A stretch of 38,417 bases of DNA from CBDUXT01 sp965371245 (GTDB lineage: Bacteria > Planctomycetota > Phycisphaerae > UBA1845): assembly GCA_965371245.1 (NCBI GenBank), contig CBDUXT010000059.1, positions 1-38,417 on the forward strand. The letters run 5' to 3'. The translations under genes were made by a program, and so were the position numbers. The notes beneath the pieces were generated by a model. The model had not been told where the DNA came from and made no database searches. It was given only the letters and a program-made list of their open reading frames with translations. This document shows, in pieces, positions 23,923-32,079 of the stretch. Numbering within the stretch: position 1 is the first letter of the stretch; the number at the start of each line of letters is the position of its first letter.

Positions 23923-25124
23923 CCCATCCGGCGGGCCCGGTGGCAACGACACGCGGGCAGCGCGAAGGACTCAAACCCTTGGAAGAAAAGCCAATCCCAC
24001 CACGTATCCTGCTGGCGAAGATCGGGCTCGACGGGCACGATCGGGGCGTCAAGGTGCTGGCACGCGAGTTTCGCGATGCGGGCATCGAGGTGATCTACAC
24101 GGGGCTGTGGCAGACGGCCGAGGCAACGATGCACGCCGCCCTGCAAGAAGACGTCGATGTGATCGGTGTCAGCCTCTTGTCGGCCGCCCACATGACTGTG
24201 ATGCCGGAGATTCTGCGCATCCGCGCCGAACTGGGTGTGGAAGACATTCCCGTGGTTCTCGGCGGCATCGTGCCGGTGGCGGACTGTCCCAAACTCAAGA
24301 AAATCGGTGTCGCCGAGGTCTTCAATCCCGGCTCGTCGTTGGTCGAAATCAACAACACCGTGCATCGCCTGGCGAGTGAACGCCGGACGGCGATCGGGCA
24401 CGCGGGCCACGCGGCCGACGAGCTTCGCGCAGCGGCAAAGCGACGGGATGTGCGCGGCCTTGCCCGGATCATCACCCGTATCCAGCGAGGCGAAACGATC
24501 GGCCAGCCGGAACCCCAGGGCGATGGGGCGAGGGTCGTCGGCATCACCGGCGCGCCGGGCGTGGGGAAGAGTTCGATCATAGGCAAGCTCGGTCAACTCT
24601 TGCGCGATCGAGGCAAGTCGGTGGCCGTGGTTGCCATCGACCCGACCAGCCCGCTGACCGGCGGGGCGCTTCTGGGCGACCGTCTGCGGATGATGAGCGG
24701 GTCGCCGGACGGCGACTTCTTTGTGCGAAGCCTTTCCTCGGGGACCGTGCAGGGTGGGCTCGCGCCGCACTGCCGCCAGGTCGTCGATGCGCTTCGGGGT
24801 TTCGGTTTCGATTTCATCCTGGTCGAAACGGTCGGTGCCGGTCAGGGTGACGTGGCCATTCGCGAACTGGTGGACCACACGCTTCTGCTACTTATGCCCG
24901 ATAGCGGCGACGCCGTGCAGTTCTCCAAGGCCGGCATCATGGAGATCGCGGCGGGGTTTGTCCTCAACAAGTGCGATCTCGCCGGCGCTGATGCCACCGA
25001 TGCGCAGCTCCGCGGCGCGGTGGGGGGAGATCGCCCTATCTGGCGGGTCAGTGCGGCCCGGGACGAAGGCATCGACGCGGTCGTCGATTGGCTGATGTCG
25101 CCGGGCGCGCATGAACCTCGTTGA
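23916..25124 (+). CDS. Fusion of B12-binding mutase subunit and MeaB/ArgK-type G-protein
   Basis: This 402-residue protein has two domains. Residues about 29-155 form a cobalamin-binding domain with D39-x-H41-x-x-G44 (LDGHDRG, His41 the lower cobalt ligand), VIGVSLLSA and VVLGGIV. Residues about 166-395 form a MeaB/ArgK GTPase: P-loop GAPGVGKS (212-219), the DPTSP region (242-246), ETVGAGQGD (304-312) and NKCD (351-354). MeaB-type proteins gate B12 loading and protect the mutase. The chain ends just after the G-domain, so MeaB's C-terminal dimerisation arm is missing. The order B12-G-domain matches the N-terminal two-thirds of the fused enzyme IcmF, with the mutase part supplied by the upstream gene. 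GGGAGGA precedes ATG 23916, inside the mutase gene. Confidence 0.92.
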   Translation: MVTHPAGPVATTRGQREGLKPLEEKPIPPRILLAKIGLDGHDRGVKVLAREFRDAGIEVIYTGLWQTAEATMHAALQEDVDVIGVSLLSAAHMTVMPEILRIRAELGVEDIPVVLGGIVPVADCPKLKKIGVAEVFNPGSSLVEINNTVHRLASERRTAIGHAGHAADELRAAAKRRDVRGLARIITRIQRGETIGQPEPQGDGARVVGITGAPGVGKSSIIGKLGQLLRDRGKSVAVVAIDPTSPLTGGALLGDRLRMMSGSPDGDFFVRSLSSGTVQGGLAPHCRQVVDALRGFGFDFILVETVGAGQGDVAIRELVDHTLLLLMPDSGDAVQFSKAGIMEIAAGFVLNKCDLAGADATDAQLRGAVGGDRPIWRVSAARDEGIDAVVDWLMSPGAHEPR

Positions 25125-25830
25125 GATCAGCGACAGATTGGTCGAAGACTTGCGCCCGCTGCGCTTTGGGTCTCCCGTTTCCCATGTCTACAACCCACTG
25201 GAGTATGCCGGTGCGCCGGCGCGCGACTACTTACGTCGCTATGGGCGTCAACCGCGCGAGGTGATCCTGCTGGGGATGAACCCCGGGCCGTGGGGTATGT
25301 CGCAGACCGGCGTGCCGTTCGGCGACGTGAGCATGGTGCGCGATTGGCTCGGAATCTATCGCCGCGTCGGAAAGCCGAAACGAGAACATCCCAAACGACC
25401 GATCGAGGGCTTTGGCTGCGGTCGGAGCGAGGTCAGCGGCTCGCGGCTCTGGGGCTGGGCACGGGACAGGTTCAAAACCCCCGCGCGCTTTTTCAAACGG
25501 TTCTTCCTAGCCAACTACTGCCCCCTGGCCTTTCTGGAAGCAAGCGGCCGAAACTTGACGCCGGATCGGCTGCCGAAGGCCCAGCGCGCGCGGCTGCATG
25601 AGGTCTGTGACCGGGCGCTGCGCTCGACCGTTGAGTATCTTCGTCCGCGGCTGGTGGTGGGGGTCGGCCGGTTCGCCGAAACACGGGCCGCGGCCGCGCT
25701 GGAGGGTCTTGATGTCGAGATCGGACGGATCCTGCACCCGAGCCCGGCAAGCCCGGCCGCCAACCGCGGCTGGGCCGAACAGGCCACCGCGGAGTTGCGA
25801 TCGCTGGGTATCCGGTTGCCTTCAACCTGA
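25111..25830 (+). CDS. SMUG1-type uracil-DNA glycosylase (family 3)
   Basis: This is a 239-residue DNA repair enzyme that excises uracil (and oxidised pyrimidines in known members) from DNA. Motif 1, GMNPGPWGMSQTGVPFGDV, holds catalytic Asn57. Motif 2, HPSPASPAANRGW, holds His209 and the DNA-intercalation loop. Both are diagnostic of SMUG1 and separate it from Ung (GQDPY) and other UDG families. SMUG1 is best known from animals and occurs in a minority of bacteria. ATG 25111 lies 14 bases inside the preceding G-protein gene, so it is translationally coupled to an acyl-CoA operon, an odd partner that may reflect only transcript read-through. Confidence 0.92.
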   Translation: MNLVEISDRLVEDLRPLRFGSPVSHVYNPLEYAGAPARDYLRRYGRQPREVILLGMNPGPWGMSQTGVPFGDVSMVRDWLGIYRRVGKPKREHPKRPIEGFGCGRSEVSGSRLWGWARDRFKTPARFFKRFFLANYCPLAFLEASGRNLTPDRLPKAQRARLHEVCDRALRSTVEYLRPRLVVGVGRFAETRAAAALEGLDVEIGRILHPSPASPAANRGWAEQATAELRSLGIRLPST

Positions 25831-25916
25831 TGGCCGGTATTGGCGCGGCGGCTTTGACAGCGTGTGCCTCGACGCCAAGAATAGGTGTACCAAGAGCCAC
25901 TTGAGGAGCAACCGCC

Positions 25917-26324
25917 ATGAATGTCCACATGCTCAAGTCAAAGCTTCACCAAGCCTGCGTGACCGATGCCGACGTCCACTATGAGGGCAGTCTGGGCATC
26001 GACGTGGAGCTCATGGAGGCGGTCGGGCTGCACCCCTACGAGAAGGTGCTCGTGGCGAACCTGACCAACGGAAGCAGACTCGAAACCTACGCCATTGCCG
26101 AGCCGTTTGGGTCGCGGCGGATTGTCCTCAACGGCGCCGCCGCTCATCTGGGCTCCGCCGGCGATCGGGTCATCATCATGTCCTTTTGCGAAGTGGATGA
26201 GGCCGACGTGCGCCGTGGGAATCATCGACCTCGGGTCATGCGTCTCGACGAATACAACGAGCCGGTGCAGCGCATTCCGGTCTCGCCGCTGTTGGAAGAG
26301 GCGGCGTCGATGCTGGGTTCGTAG
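25917..26324 (+). CDS. panD: Aspartate 1-decarboxylase
   Basis: This 135-residue pyruvoyl enzyme makes beta-alanine from aspartate for pantothenate and coenzyme A synthesis. The proenzyme cleaves itself between Gly24 and Ser25 (HYEGSLGID), and Ser25 becomes the pyruvoyl group. Other conserved segments are MLKSKLHQACVTDADV, NLTNGSRLETYAI and LNGAAAHLGSAGDRVII. Length is typical or slightly long. GAGGAG lies eight bases before ATG 25917. It follows SMUG1 by 86 bases and may be read with the acyl-CoA operon, which would link CoA supply to CoA-thioester metabolism (inference). Confidence 0.95.
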   Translation: MNVHMLKSKLHQACVTDADVHYEGSLGIDVELMEAVGLHPYEKVLVANLTNGSRLETYAIAEPFGSRRIVLNGAAAHLGSAGDRVIIMSFCEVDEADVRRGNHRPRVMRLDEYNEPVQRIPVSPLLEEAASMLGS

Positions 26325-26350
26325 CGCGCGGCATTTGCCGGGGAAGCGAA

Positions 26351-27337
26351 ATGAGTGAGCAGCCATCCGCCCGTTTGGAAAGCGTCCTGGTGACCGGGGC
26401 GACCGGGTTCGTGGGTCGCGTCGTCGTCCGCGCGCTGCTCGCCAAAGGTATCACGCCCGTCTGCCTTGTCCGCTCGCCCGACAAGCTGTTCGCCCAACAC
26501 TCTGGCGTGGCGTCGGATCGGCTGATCGCCGTCACCGGCAGCCTCGGCGATCCCAAGGCGCTCAAAGAGGCCGCGGAACAGAGCGGGGCGGCCATCCATC
26601 TGGTGGGAATCATCATCCAGCGGCGGCTCCACGGCCAGACGTTTCGTGGTGTCCACGTTCGCGGCACGCAGTCCGTGGTCGATGCTGTCCACGCCGCAGG
26701 CATCAAGCGATTCATTCACATGTCCGCCCTGGGCGCGCGGGTCGATGCCGTGTCTGCCTATCACCAGACGAAATGGGCGGCGGAAGAGTACGTGCGGGAG
26801 AGCGGTCTGGACTGGACGATCTTTCGACCCAGTCTGATCCACGGACCCGACGGTGAGTTCATGCGTTTGATGAAGCGGTTCTTCTGCGGGTTCGTGCCGC
26901 CGGTGATTCCCTACTTCGGAAGCGGGCGGGCGAAACTTCAACCGGTGTCGGTCAAGGACGTAGCCCGCTGCCTCGTTGAGTCGCTGTCGCGTGACGACAC
27001 GATCGGGCAGGTGTTCGAGCTTGGCGGCCCGAGGGTGTATTCGTGGGTTTCGTTCTACAACGCTTGTCGAGCGATCATGCCCGGAGCCAAGACGTGGAAG
27101 CCGATGGTGTCACAGCCCGTGCCGGTTGCAAAGGCCATGGCGGCGGTCATGCACCCGCCGATGGCTGTCGCCGAGTTGGCGGTTCGCTCCCTGGGAATGC
27201 TGCGATTCGACGCCGGTCAGGTCGATATGTCCCAGGAGGACAGCGTGTGCGACCACACGGTGGCCGAGAAGGCCTTCGGGCTTCGCATGCGGTCATTCGA
27301 GGAAGAACTCGCCGGCTACGCCGAGCTGATCGACTGA
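26351..27337 (+). CDS. NDUFA9-like atypical extended SDR (NAD(P)-binding)
   Basis: This 328-residue Rossmann-fold protein has GATGFVG (16-22) at the N-terminus, then VHVRGTQSVVDAVHAAGIKR and FIHMSALGA, a Y-x3-K pair in SAYHQTKWAAEEY, and IFRPSLIHGPDGEFM. This pattern matches the bacterial relatives of the complex I NDUFA9 subunit, part of the atypical extended short-chain dehydrogenase group. These proteins bind NADP(H) and often lack a known reaction; quinone-biosynthesis or structural roles have been proposed for relatives. It starts 27 bases after panD, with GGGGAAG upstream. The C-terminal half has an unassigned helical segment. I would not assign it to complex I, since no nuo genes are nearby. 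Confidence 0.85.
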   Translation: MSEQPSARLESVLVTGATGFVGRVVVRALLAKGITPVCLVRSPDKLFAQHSGVASDRLIAVTGSLGDPKALKEAAEQSGAAIHLVGIIIQRRLHGQTFRGVHVRGTQSVVDAVHAAGIKRFIHMSALGARVDAVSAYHQTKWAAEEYVRESGLDWTIFRPSLIHGPDGEFMRLMKRFFCGFVPPVIPYFGSGRAKLQPVSVKDVARCLVESLSRDDTIGQVFELGGPRVYSWVSFYNACRAIMPGAKTWKPMVSQPVPVAKAMAAVMHPPMAVAELAVRSLGMLRFDAGQVDMSQEDSVCDHTVAEKAFGLRMRSFEEELAGYAELID

Positions 27338-27689
27338 CGCGGTCCTGACGCGGCGTGGCACAAGCTTCTAGTGCAGCGTCGAGTTCGAAGCTACCGATCT
27401 TGCTCGGTGGGTGGCCCACCTCTTTTAGAGGTGGGGGACTCGAATCGTCACCGGATTCGCATCCCCCACGGCTAAAGGGGCTGTCGATTTAATCGAAGTC
27501 GAGCGCCGGAAACGGCATGATCGATGGTCAATACTATGGTTTTGATTCCTGACAGCCGTTTCGTGAGGATGTAAACGGACTAAATCGACAGCCCCTAAAG
27601 CCATGGGCCACCCAGCCGAGTTGATCGACTGAGGCGACACCAGTCCAAGCTGACCGAAACGAACGTCTCCAGGAACCGGGAGCACCCCA
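27338..27689. other. Gene-free region filled by a composite palindrome
   Basis: This 352-base gap before gpmI contains no gene. Most of it (27403-27620) is a large interrupted inverted repeat, listed separately. AGGAACCGGGAG near 27670 is the gpmI ribosome binding region. Confidence 0.6.
27403..27620. repeat. 218-bp composite palindromic element
   Basis: The outer arms CTCGG(T)GGGTGGCCCA (27403-27418) and 27604-27620 pair with one gap. The inner arms at 27470-27491 and 27581-27602 pair at 20 of 22 positions. The left arm carries about 50 extra bases holding two more hairpins: CACCTCT/AGAGGTG (27417-27423 with 27427-27433) and GTGGGGGACTCGAATC with its near-complement at 27453-27469. It is non-coding. 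It looks like a miniature element with another repeat inserted in one arm. No clear flanking duplication was found. Confidence 0.75.
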
Positions 27690-29312
27690 GTGGCACGGAC
27701 ACAACACCCGATCGTCCTGATCGTTCGAGATGGGTGGGGGGCGAACCCGCACGCCGAGTGGAACCATGCCAATGCCATTTATTTGGCAGAAACGCCCGTC
27801 GATGACCGGCTCATGGAAGCCTATCCACACGTTCAGATTCGCACGAGCGGCCTCGACGTGGGCCTGCCGCCGGGGGTCATGGGCAACAGCGAGGTCGGGC
27901 ACCAGAACATCGGCGCCGGGCGCGTCGTCGAGCAGGAGCTTCGGCGTATCACAGGGCGCATTGAGGACGGCTCGTTCTTCTCGAACCCGGCGCTGTTGGC
28001 GGCGTTCGATCGGGCCGCCAAGACCGGCGGGAATGTTCACCTGCTCGGCTTGTGCAGCGACGGCAAGGTCCACAGCGATCTTGACCATCTCTACGCCCTG
28101 CTGGAGCTCTTCAGCCGGAAGGGTTTCCCCGGCGCGCGAACCTTCGTACACGCCATCACCGACGGTCGAGACACGCCGCCCGATCGCGGCGCTGGTTTCG
28201 TCGAGGCGATCGACGCGAAGTGTCGGGCGGTGGGTGCCAACCCGGTGGCCAGCGTGATCGGGCGGTTCTACGCGATGGACAGGGACAACCGATGGGAGCG
28301 TGTCGAGAGGGCCTACCGTCTCTACACTCAGGGAGAGGGGCTGCGCTTCGCGTCGGCGGCGGCCGCGCTGCGTGCCTACTACGACCATCCCGTTGAGCCG
28401 AGCCAAGCCGGCGATGAGTTTGTCGCGCCGAGTGTGATCGCGCGCGGCGATGAAGCCCCGGTCTGCATTCGCGACGGCGACAGCGTCATCCTCTTCAACT
28501 ACCGCGGCGATCGCCCGCGAGAGATATGCAAGGCGTTTGTTCTGGATGAGTTTCCGTTTGAGGGCGCGGGCAAAGACGGTGCGACTCGGCGGATGGGCTT
28601 CGACCGCGGCGGCAGGCTCGACCTGTGTTTCGTGACCATGACGGCCTACGAAGCGGGCCTACCGGTGGACGTTGCGTTCGAGAAGCCCGCGAAGATGCCG
28701 GACATCCTCGGCTCCTACGTGGCCGCGAAGGGCCTGGCGCAGTACCGCTCCGCCGAGACCGAGAAATATCCGCATGTGACGTTCTTTTTCAACGACTACC
28801 GGGAGGAGCCATTCGCCGAAGAGGAGCGAGGACTGGTCAATTCACCGCGCGACGTCGCGACCTACGATCAAAAGCCGGAGATGTCGGCCGTCGAACTGAC
28901 CGAAACGATGCTTGAGCGCATCGCCGCCCGGCGAGACGACCTGATCGTCATCAACTTCGCCAACGGCGACATGGTCGGCCACACCGGCGTTCTGGAGGCT
29001 GCGGTACGGGCGGTCCAAACGGTCGATGAGTGCGTTGGACGGGTGGTTGAGGCCGTGCTTGCCGTCGGTGGCGGGCTGGTTGTGACGGCCGATCACGGAA
29101 ACTGTGAGCAGATGATCGATCCGCAAACCGGTGGGCCGAGCACCGCCCACACGACTTATGATGTGGAGTTCTTGGTTGTTGACCCGCGATACCGAGGCGC
29201 CGCGCTTCGTGAGGGCGGGCGGCTTGCCGACATTGCTCCCACCCTGCTCCAGATGATGGAGCTCCCCAAACCCGAGGCCATGACCGGATCGTCTTTGTTG
29301 CCCACGCCCTGA
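27690..29312 (+). CDS. gpmI: 2,3-bisphosphoglycerate-independent phosphoglycerate mutase
   Basis: This 540-residue glycolytic enzyme interconverts 3- and 2-phosphoglycerate using two Mn ions, without a bisphosphoglycerate cofactor. It belongs to the alkaline phosphatase superfamily. The metal site starts at Asp14 (VRDGWG), and the phosphoserine nucleophile is Ser67 in MGNSEVGHQNIGAGR. The middle domain has HAITDGRDTPP and SVIGRFYAMDRDNRW. The C-terminal metal site has NFANGDMVGHTG and VVTADHGNCEQM. It is slightly longer than the usual about 510 residues because of insertions around the middle domain. Start is GTG 27690. The gene stands alone. Confidence 0.95.
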   Translation: MARTQHPIVLIVRDGWGANPHAEWNHANAIYLAETPVDDRLMEAYPHVQIRTSGLDVGLPPGVMGNSEVGHQNIGAGRVVEQELRRITGRIEDGSFFSNPALLAAFDRAAKTGGNVHLLGLCSDGKVHSDLDHLYALLELFSRKGFPGARTFVHAITDGRDTPPDRGAGFVEAIDAKCRAVGANPVASVIGRFYAMDRDNRWERVERAYRLYTQGEGLRFASAAAALRAYYDHPVEPSQAGDEFVAPSVIARGDEAPVCIRDGDSVILFNYRGDRPREICKAFVLDEFPFEGAGKDGATRRMGFDRGGRLDLCFVTMTAYEAGLPVDVAFEKPAKMPDILGSYVAAKGLAQYRSAETEKYPHVTFFFNDYREEPFAEEERGLVNSPRDVATYDQKPEMSAVELTETMLERIAARRDDLIVINFANGDMVGHTGVLEAAVRAVQTVDECVGRVVEAVLAVGGGLVVTADHGNCEQMIDPQTGGPSTAHTTYDVEFLVVDPRYRGAALREGGRLADIAPTLLQMMELPKPEAMTGSSLLPTP

Positions 29313-29527
29313 CCGCGGTGGCGCCGCATCGGACGGTCGCCACTCCCGTTCTTATCGCCCCATGTCAATGCCATGGCCGGCCGCTCTCACCCACGTGGTG
29401 CGCATGCAACAGTGAGTGTATCGCCGGTGCCACATTGCCGATGAACCCCTTATCACCACGGTGTTGTTCTTCCGCCACACGGTCCGTGCCTTGACGCCCC
29501 CAAGCGGCAGGGAGTCACGCAGGAACC

Positions 29528-30664
29528 ATGACGATCGAGACCCAATCGACCAACACGTCGAGTTCCGGCGAATCTCCCGTCCTGGGCGCGGCCGGCGCGG
29601 TCGTGGCGAGTCTGCGAGCTTGCGTGCTCGTCGCGAACGACAAGGGCGTGATTACCTACCGCAACCCCTTCGCGGCCACGCAACTACCCGCCGGTGACGA
29701 CCTGGCGTCTGTGTTCGCCGAGGCGCGCTTCCTTCTACCCTTCGACGGCTGGAGCGAGTCGCTCGCCCGCGTCCTCGACACGGGCGATCCGACTGAGTTG
29801 GAGTGCGTTGTCCCCATTACCGACGCACGCACCCCGATGTTGGTGACGATCACCGTCTCACAGGTGGCGCCTCGCGAGAAGGGTGAGGTCGATCGTGTCG
29901 TCGTGCTGATGACCCATCGACGACCCGACGAGGCGCTCGAGCAGAAGTTGGAAGTGTCCACTCGTCTCGCTTCGCTGGGCAAGCTGGCGTCGCGCGTGGC
30001 GCACGAGCTGAATAACCCGCTGGACGGGATTCTGCGTTACATCAACCTGGCGATGCGCCACGTGGACGATGCGCCGGAGTCCAAGCTGAAGTCGTATCTT
30101 GTGGAGTCTCGGGTGGGCTTGATGCGCATGGTGCAGATTATCGGCGACCTGCTGGAGTACTCTCGAACAACGGACGGCGCGTTTGACGCGGTGGCCGTCA
30201 ACGACGTGGTCGAACAGGCGATCCAGGCGCATGCGGCCGCCGCGGATGCCAATGGGATTGTCGTGGCCGCGGACTTCCGCACACAGGAGATGCCGTGCGT
30301 CTCGGGCGTCCGGCCATACCAGGTCTTCTGCAACCTGATCAAGAACGCGATCGACGCAATGCCCGACGGAGGGCGATTGACCATCACAACCGCCGTTGTG
30401 GGCGACAGCGTTATGATCGAGGTGCGTGACACCGGACCGGGCTTGCCCTACCCGTGCGAGAAGGTCTTTGAGCCGTTTTTCACGACCAAGGAGCCGGGCA
30501 AGGGGACGGGTCTCGGGCTGGCCATCTGTCGCGACTTCGTCGAGGAAATGCAAGGCACGCTGACGGCGGAAACGCTCCCGGAAGGCGGGGCGGCGTTTGT
30601 CGTTCGGATTCCGACAAGCTACTGTGTGGCGGAACCGGCACTGGCGAAGGGGGCGAAGGGATGA
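29528..30664 (+). CDS. Cytosolic NtrB-like sensor histidine kinase
   Basis: This 378-residue histidine kinase has no membrane segment. Residues about 25-130 form a PAS-like sensory region (ACVLVANDKGVITYRNPFAA). The H-box is SRVAHELNNPLDGI with phospho-acceptor His159. The ATPase domain has the N-box CNLIKNAIDAMPDGG, G1 DTGPGLP and G2 GKGTGLGLAI, all intact. Its stop overlaps the response regulator start by four bases (ATGA), so the two form a coupled pair. The arrangement resembles NtrB/NtrC or AtoS/AtoC. The signal is unknown. Confidence 0.92.
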   Translation: MTIETQSTNTSSSGESPVLGAAGAVVASLRACVLVANDKGVITYRNPFAATQLPAGDDLASVFAEARFLLPFDGWSESLARVLDTGDPTELECVVPITDARTPMLVTITVSQVAPREKGEVDRVVVLMTHRRPDEALEQKLEVSTRLASLGKLASRVAHELNNPLDGILRYINLAMRHVDDAPESKLKSYLVESRVGLMRMVQIIGDLLEYSRTTDGAFDAVAVNDVVEQAIQAHAAAADANGIVVAADFRTQEMPCVSGVRPYQVFCNLIKNAIDAMPDGGRLTITTAVVGDSVMIEVRDTGPGLPYPCEKVFEPFFTTKEPGKGTGLGLAICRDFVEEMQGTLTAETLPEGGAAFVVRIPTSYCVAEPALAKGAKG

Positions 30665-32079
30665 GCGAGGCGAAGGCCGCCAACCCAACGACGCGGATCC
30701 TGGTGGTGGACGACGACCGGATCATCCTGGATTCCCTGGCCGAGTTCCTTCGCCTTGAGGCGTATGAGGTCGAGCCGGTCGCTTGTTTCCGCGATGCGCT
30801 GTCCGTCATGGAAAAGCGTCCGGTCGATCTGGTCCTCAGCGACATCAACATGCCCGGCGGAAACGGCTTCGAGCTGTTGCACGTCACGCGGAAACGTTTT
30901 CCCGAGACCGTCGTGATCATGATGACCGGGTACGGGACGATCGAAAGCGCCGTCGAAGCGATCAAGATGGGCGCGTTTGATTACCTGACCAAGCCGATTA
31001 TCGACGATGAGTTGAGGGTCTGCGTCGAGCGAGCCGTTGCTCAACAGGCCATCCTGCGAGAAAACCGGTCGCTTAAGCAGCGGCTCGATCAGCGGTTCGG
31101 TCTCGATGCGATCCTGGGCCAGGACTACCGCATGGTCAAGCTGTTCGACCTGGTTGAGGCCGTGGCGAACTCGACGATCATGGTACTGCTCCTGGGCGCC
31201 TCGGGAACGGGCAAGTCGCTTGTGGCGCGGGTCATCCACCAGCGAAGTGATCGCCGGGACCGGCCGTTCATCGAAGTGAGCTGCGGCGCTTTGCCTGAGA
31301 CATTGCTGGAGAGCGAACTCTTCGGGCATGCCCGCGGCGCGTTTACCGGTGCGGTTGCGAACAAGGCGGGGAAGTTCAAAGCTGCCCAAGGCGGGACCAT
31401 CTTCCTTGACGAGATCGCCACGGCGTCGCCCGCCCTTCAGGTAAAACTGCTGAGGGTGCTTCAGTCACAACAATTCGAGCCCGTGGGGAGCAACAAGACC
31501 GAGACAGCCGACGTTCGCGTCATTCTTGCGAGCAACCTCGATCTGGAAAGGGAAGTCGCCGAGGGACGCTTCCGCGAGGACCTCTTCTATCGTATCAATG
31601 TGGTGACCATCGAGATGCCGCCTCTTTCGGAGCGGATCGGCGACGTGCCGCTGCTCGCGCGCAGGTTCCTCGATCGGTTTTGTCGCCAGACCAAACGGGA
31701 GATCATCGACTTCGACGATGAGGCGATGCAGGTTCTGTTGCGCTATCGCTGGCCGGGCAATGTGCGCGAGCTGGAGAACGTGGTTGAGCGAGCGGTCGTG
31801 CTGAGTCGCTCGCCCCGAATTGGAGTATCCGATCTGCCCGCGAAGCTGACGGATCCCGTCGTGGCCGCGGAGCCCGGTGAGAGCTACGCGCCAATGCCGC
31901 TCAAGGAGGCCCTCGAGCAACCCGAGCGGAAGATTATTGAGGCCGCCCTCCGTGCCAACGCCTGGAATCGCCAGGTAACCGCGCGGCAACTCGGGATCAA
32001 CCGCACGACGCTGTACAAGAAAATGAAGCATTTCGATCTGGAGCCCGAGCCGGTCCGAATGCATCCGTCCCCCGTGTAG
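30661..32079 (+). CDS. Sigma-54-dependent NtrC-family response regulator
   Basis: This 472-residue transcription activator has three domains: a receiver with phospho-acceptor Asp61 (LSDINMPGG) and conserved Lys111; an AAA+ domain with P-loop GASGTGKS (179-186) and the sigma-54 contact loop GAFTGA (226-231); and a C-terminal Fis-type helix-turn-helix (TARQLGINRTTLYKKM). It should remodel sigma-54 RNA polymerase after phosphorylation by the upstream kinase. The P-loop has Ala where most members have Glu (G-E-S-G-T-G-K), which is minor. I found no clear -24/-12 promoter in the window, so its targets are unknown and may lie elsewhere. Confidence 0.94.
   Translation: MSEAKAANPTTRILVVDDDRIILDSLAEFLRLEAYEVEPVACFRDALSVMEKRPVDLVLSDINMPGGNGFELLHVTRKRFPETVVIMMTGYGTIESAVEAIKMGAFDYLTKPIIDDELRVCVERAVAQQAILRENRSLKQRLDQRFGLDAILGQDYRMVKLFDLVEAVANSTIMVLLLGASGTGKSLVARVIHQRSDRRDRPFIEVSCGALPETLLESELFGHARGAFTGAVANKAGKFKAAQGGTIFLDEIATASPALQVKLLRVLQSQQFEPVGSNKTETADVRVILASNLDLEREVAEGRFREDLFYRINVVTIEMPPLSERIGDVPLLARRFLDRFCRQTKREIIDFDDEAMQVLLRYRWPGNVRELENVVERAVVLSRSPRIGVSDLPAKLTDPVVAAEPGESYAPMPLKEALEQPERKIIEAALRANAWNRQVTARQLGINRTTLYKKMKHFDLEPEPVRMHPSPV

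Noticed and set aside
21799..23952. 717-codon open frame on the minus strand
   Set aside because: It lies opposite the mutase and hydratase genes, which have clear domains. High GC content produces long antisense frames. It has no recognisable motif.
26351..27337. Complex I (NADH dehydrogenase) subunit
   Set aside because: Similarity to NDUFA9 is to the SDR fold only; no nuo genes are near, so complex I membership is not supported.
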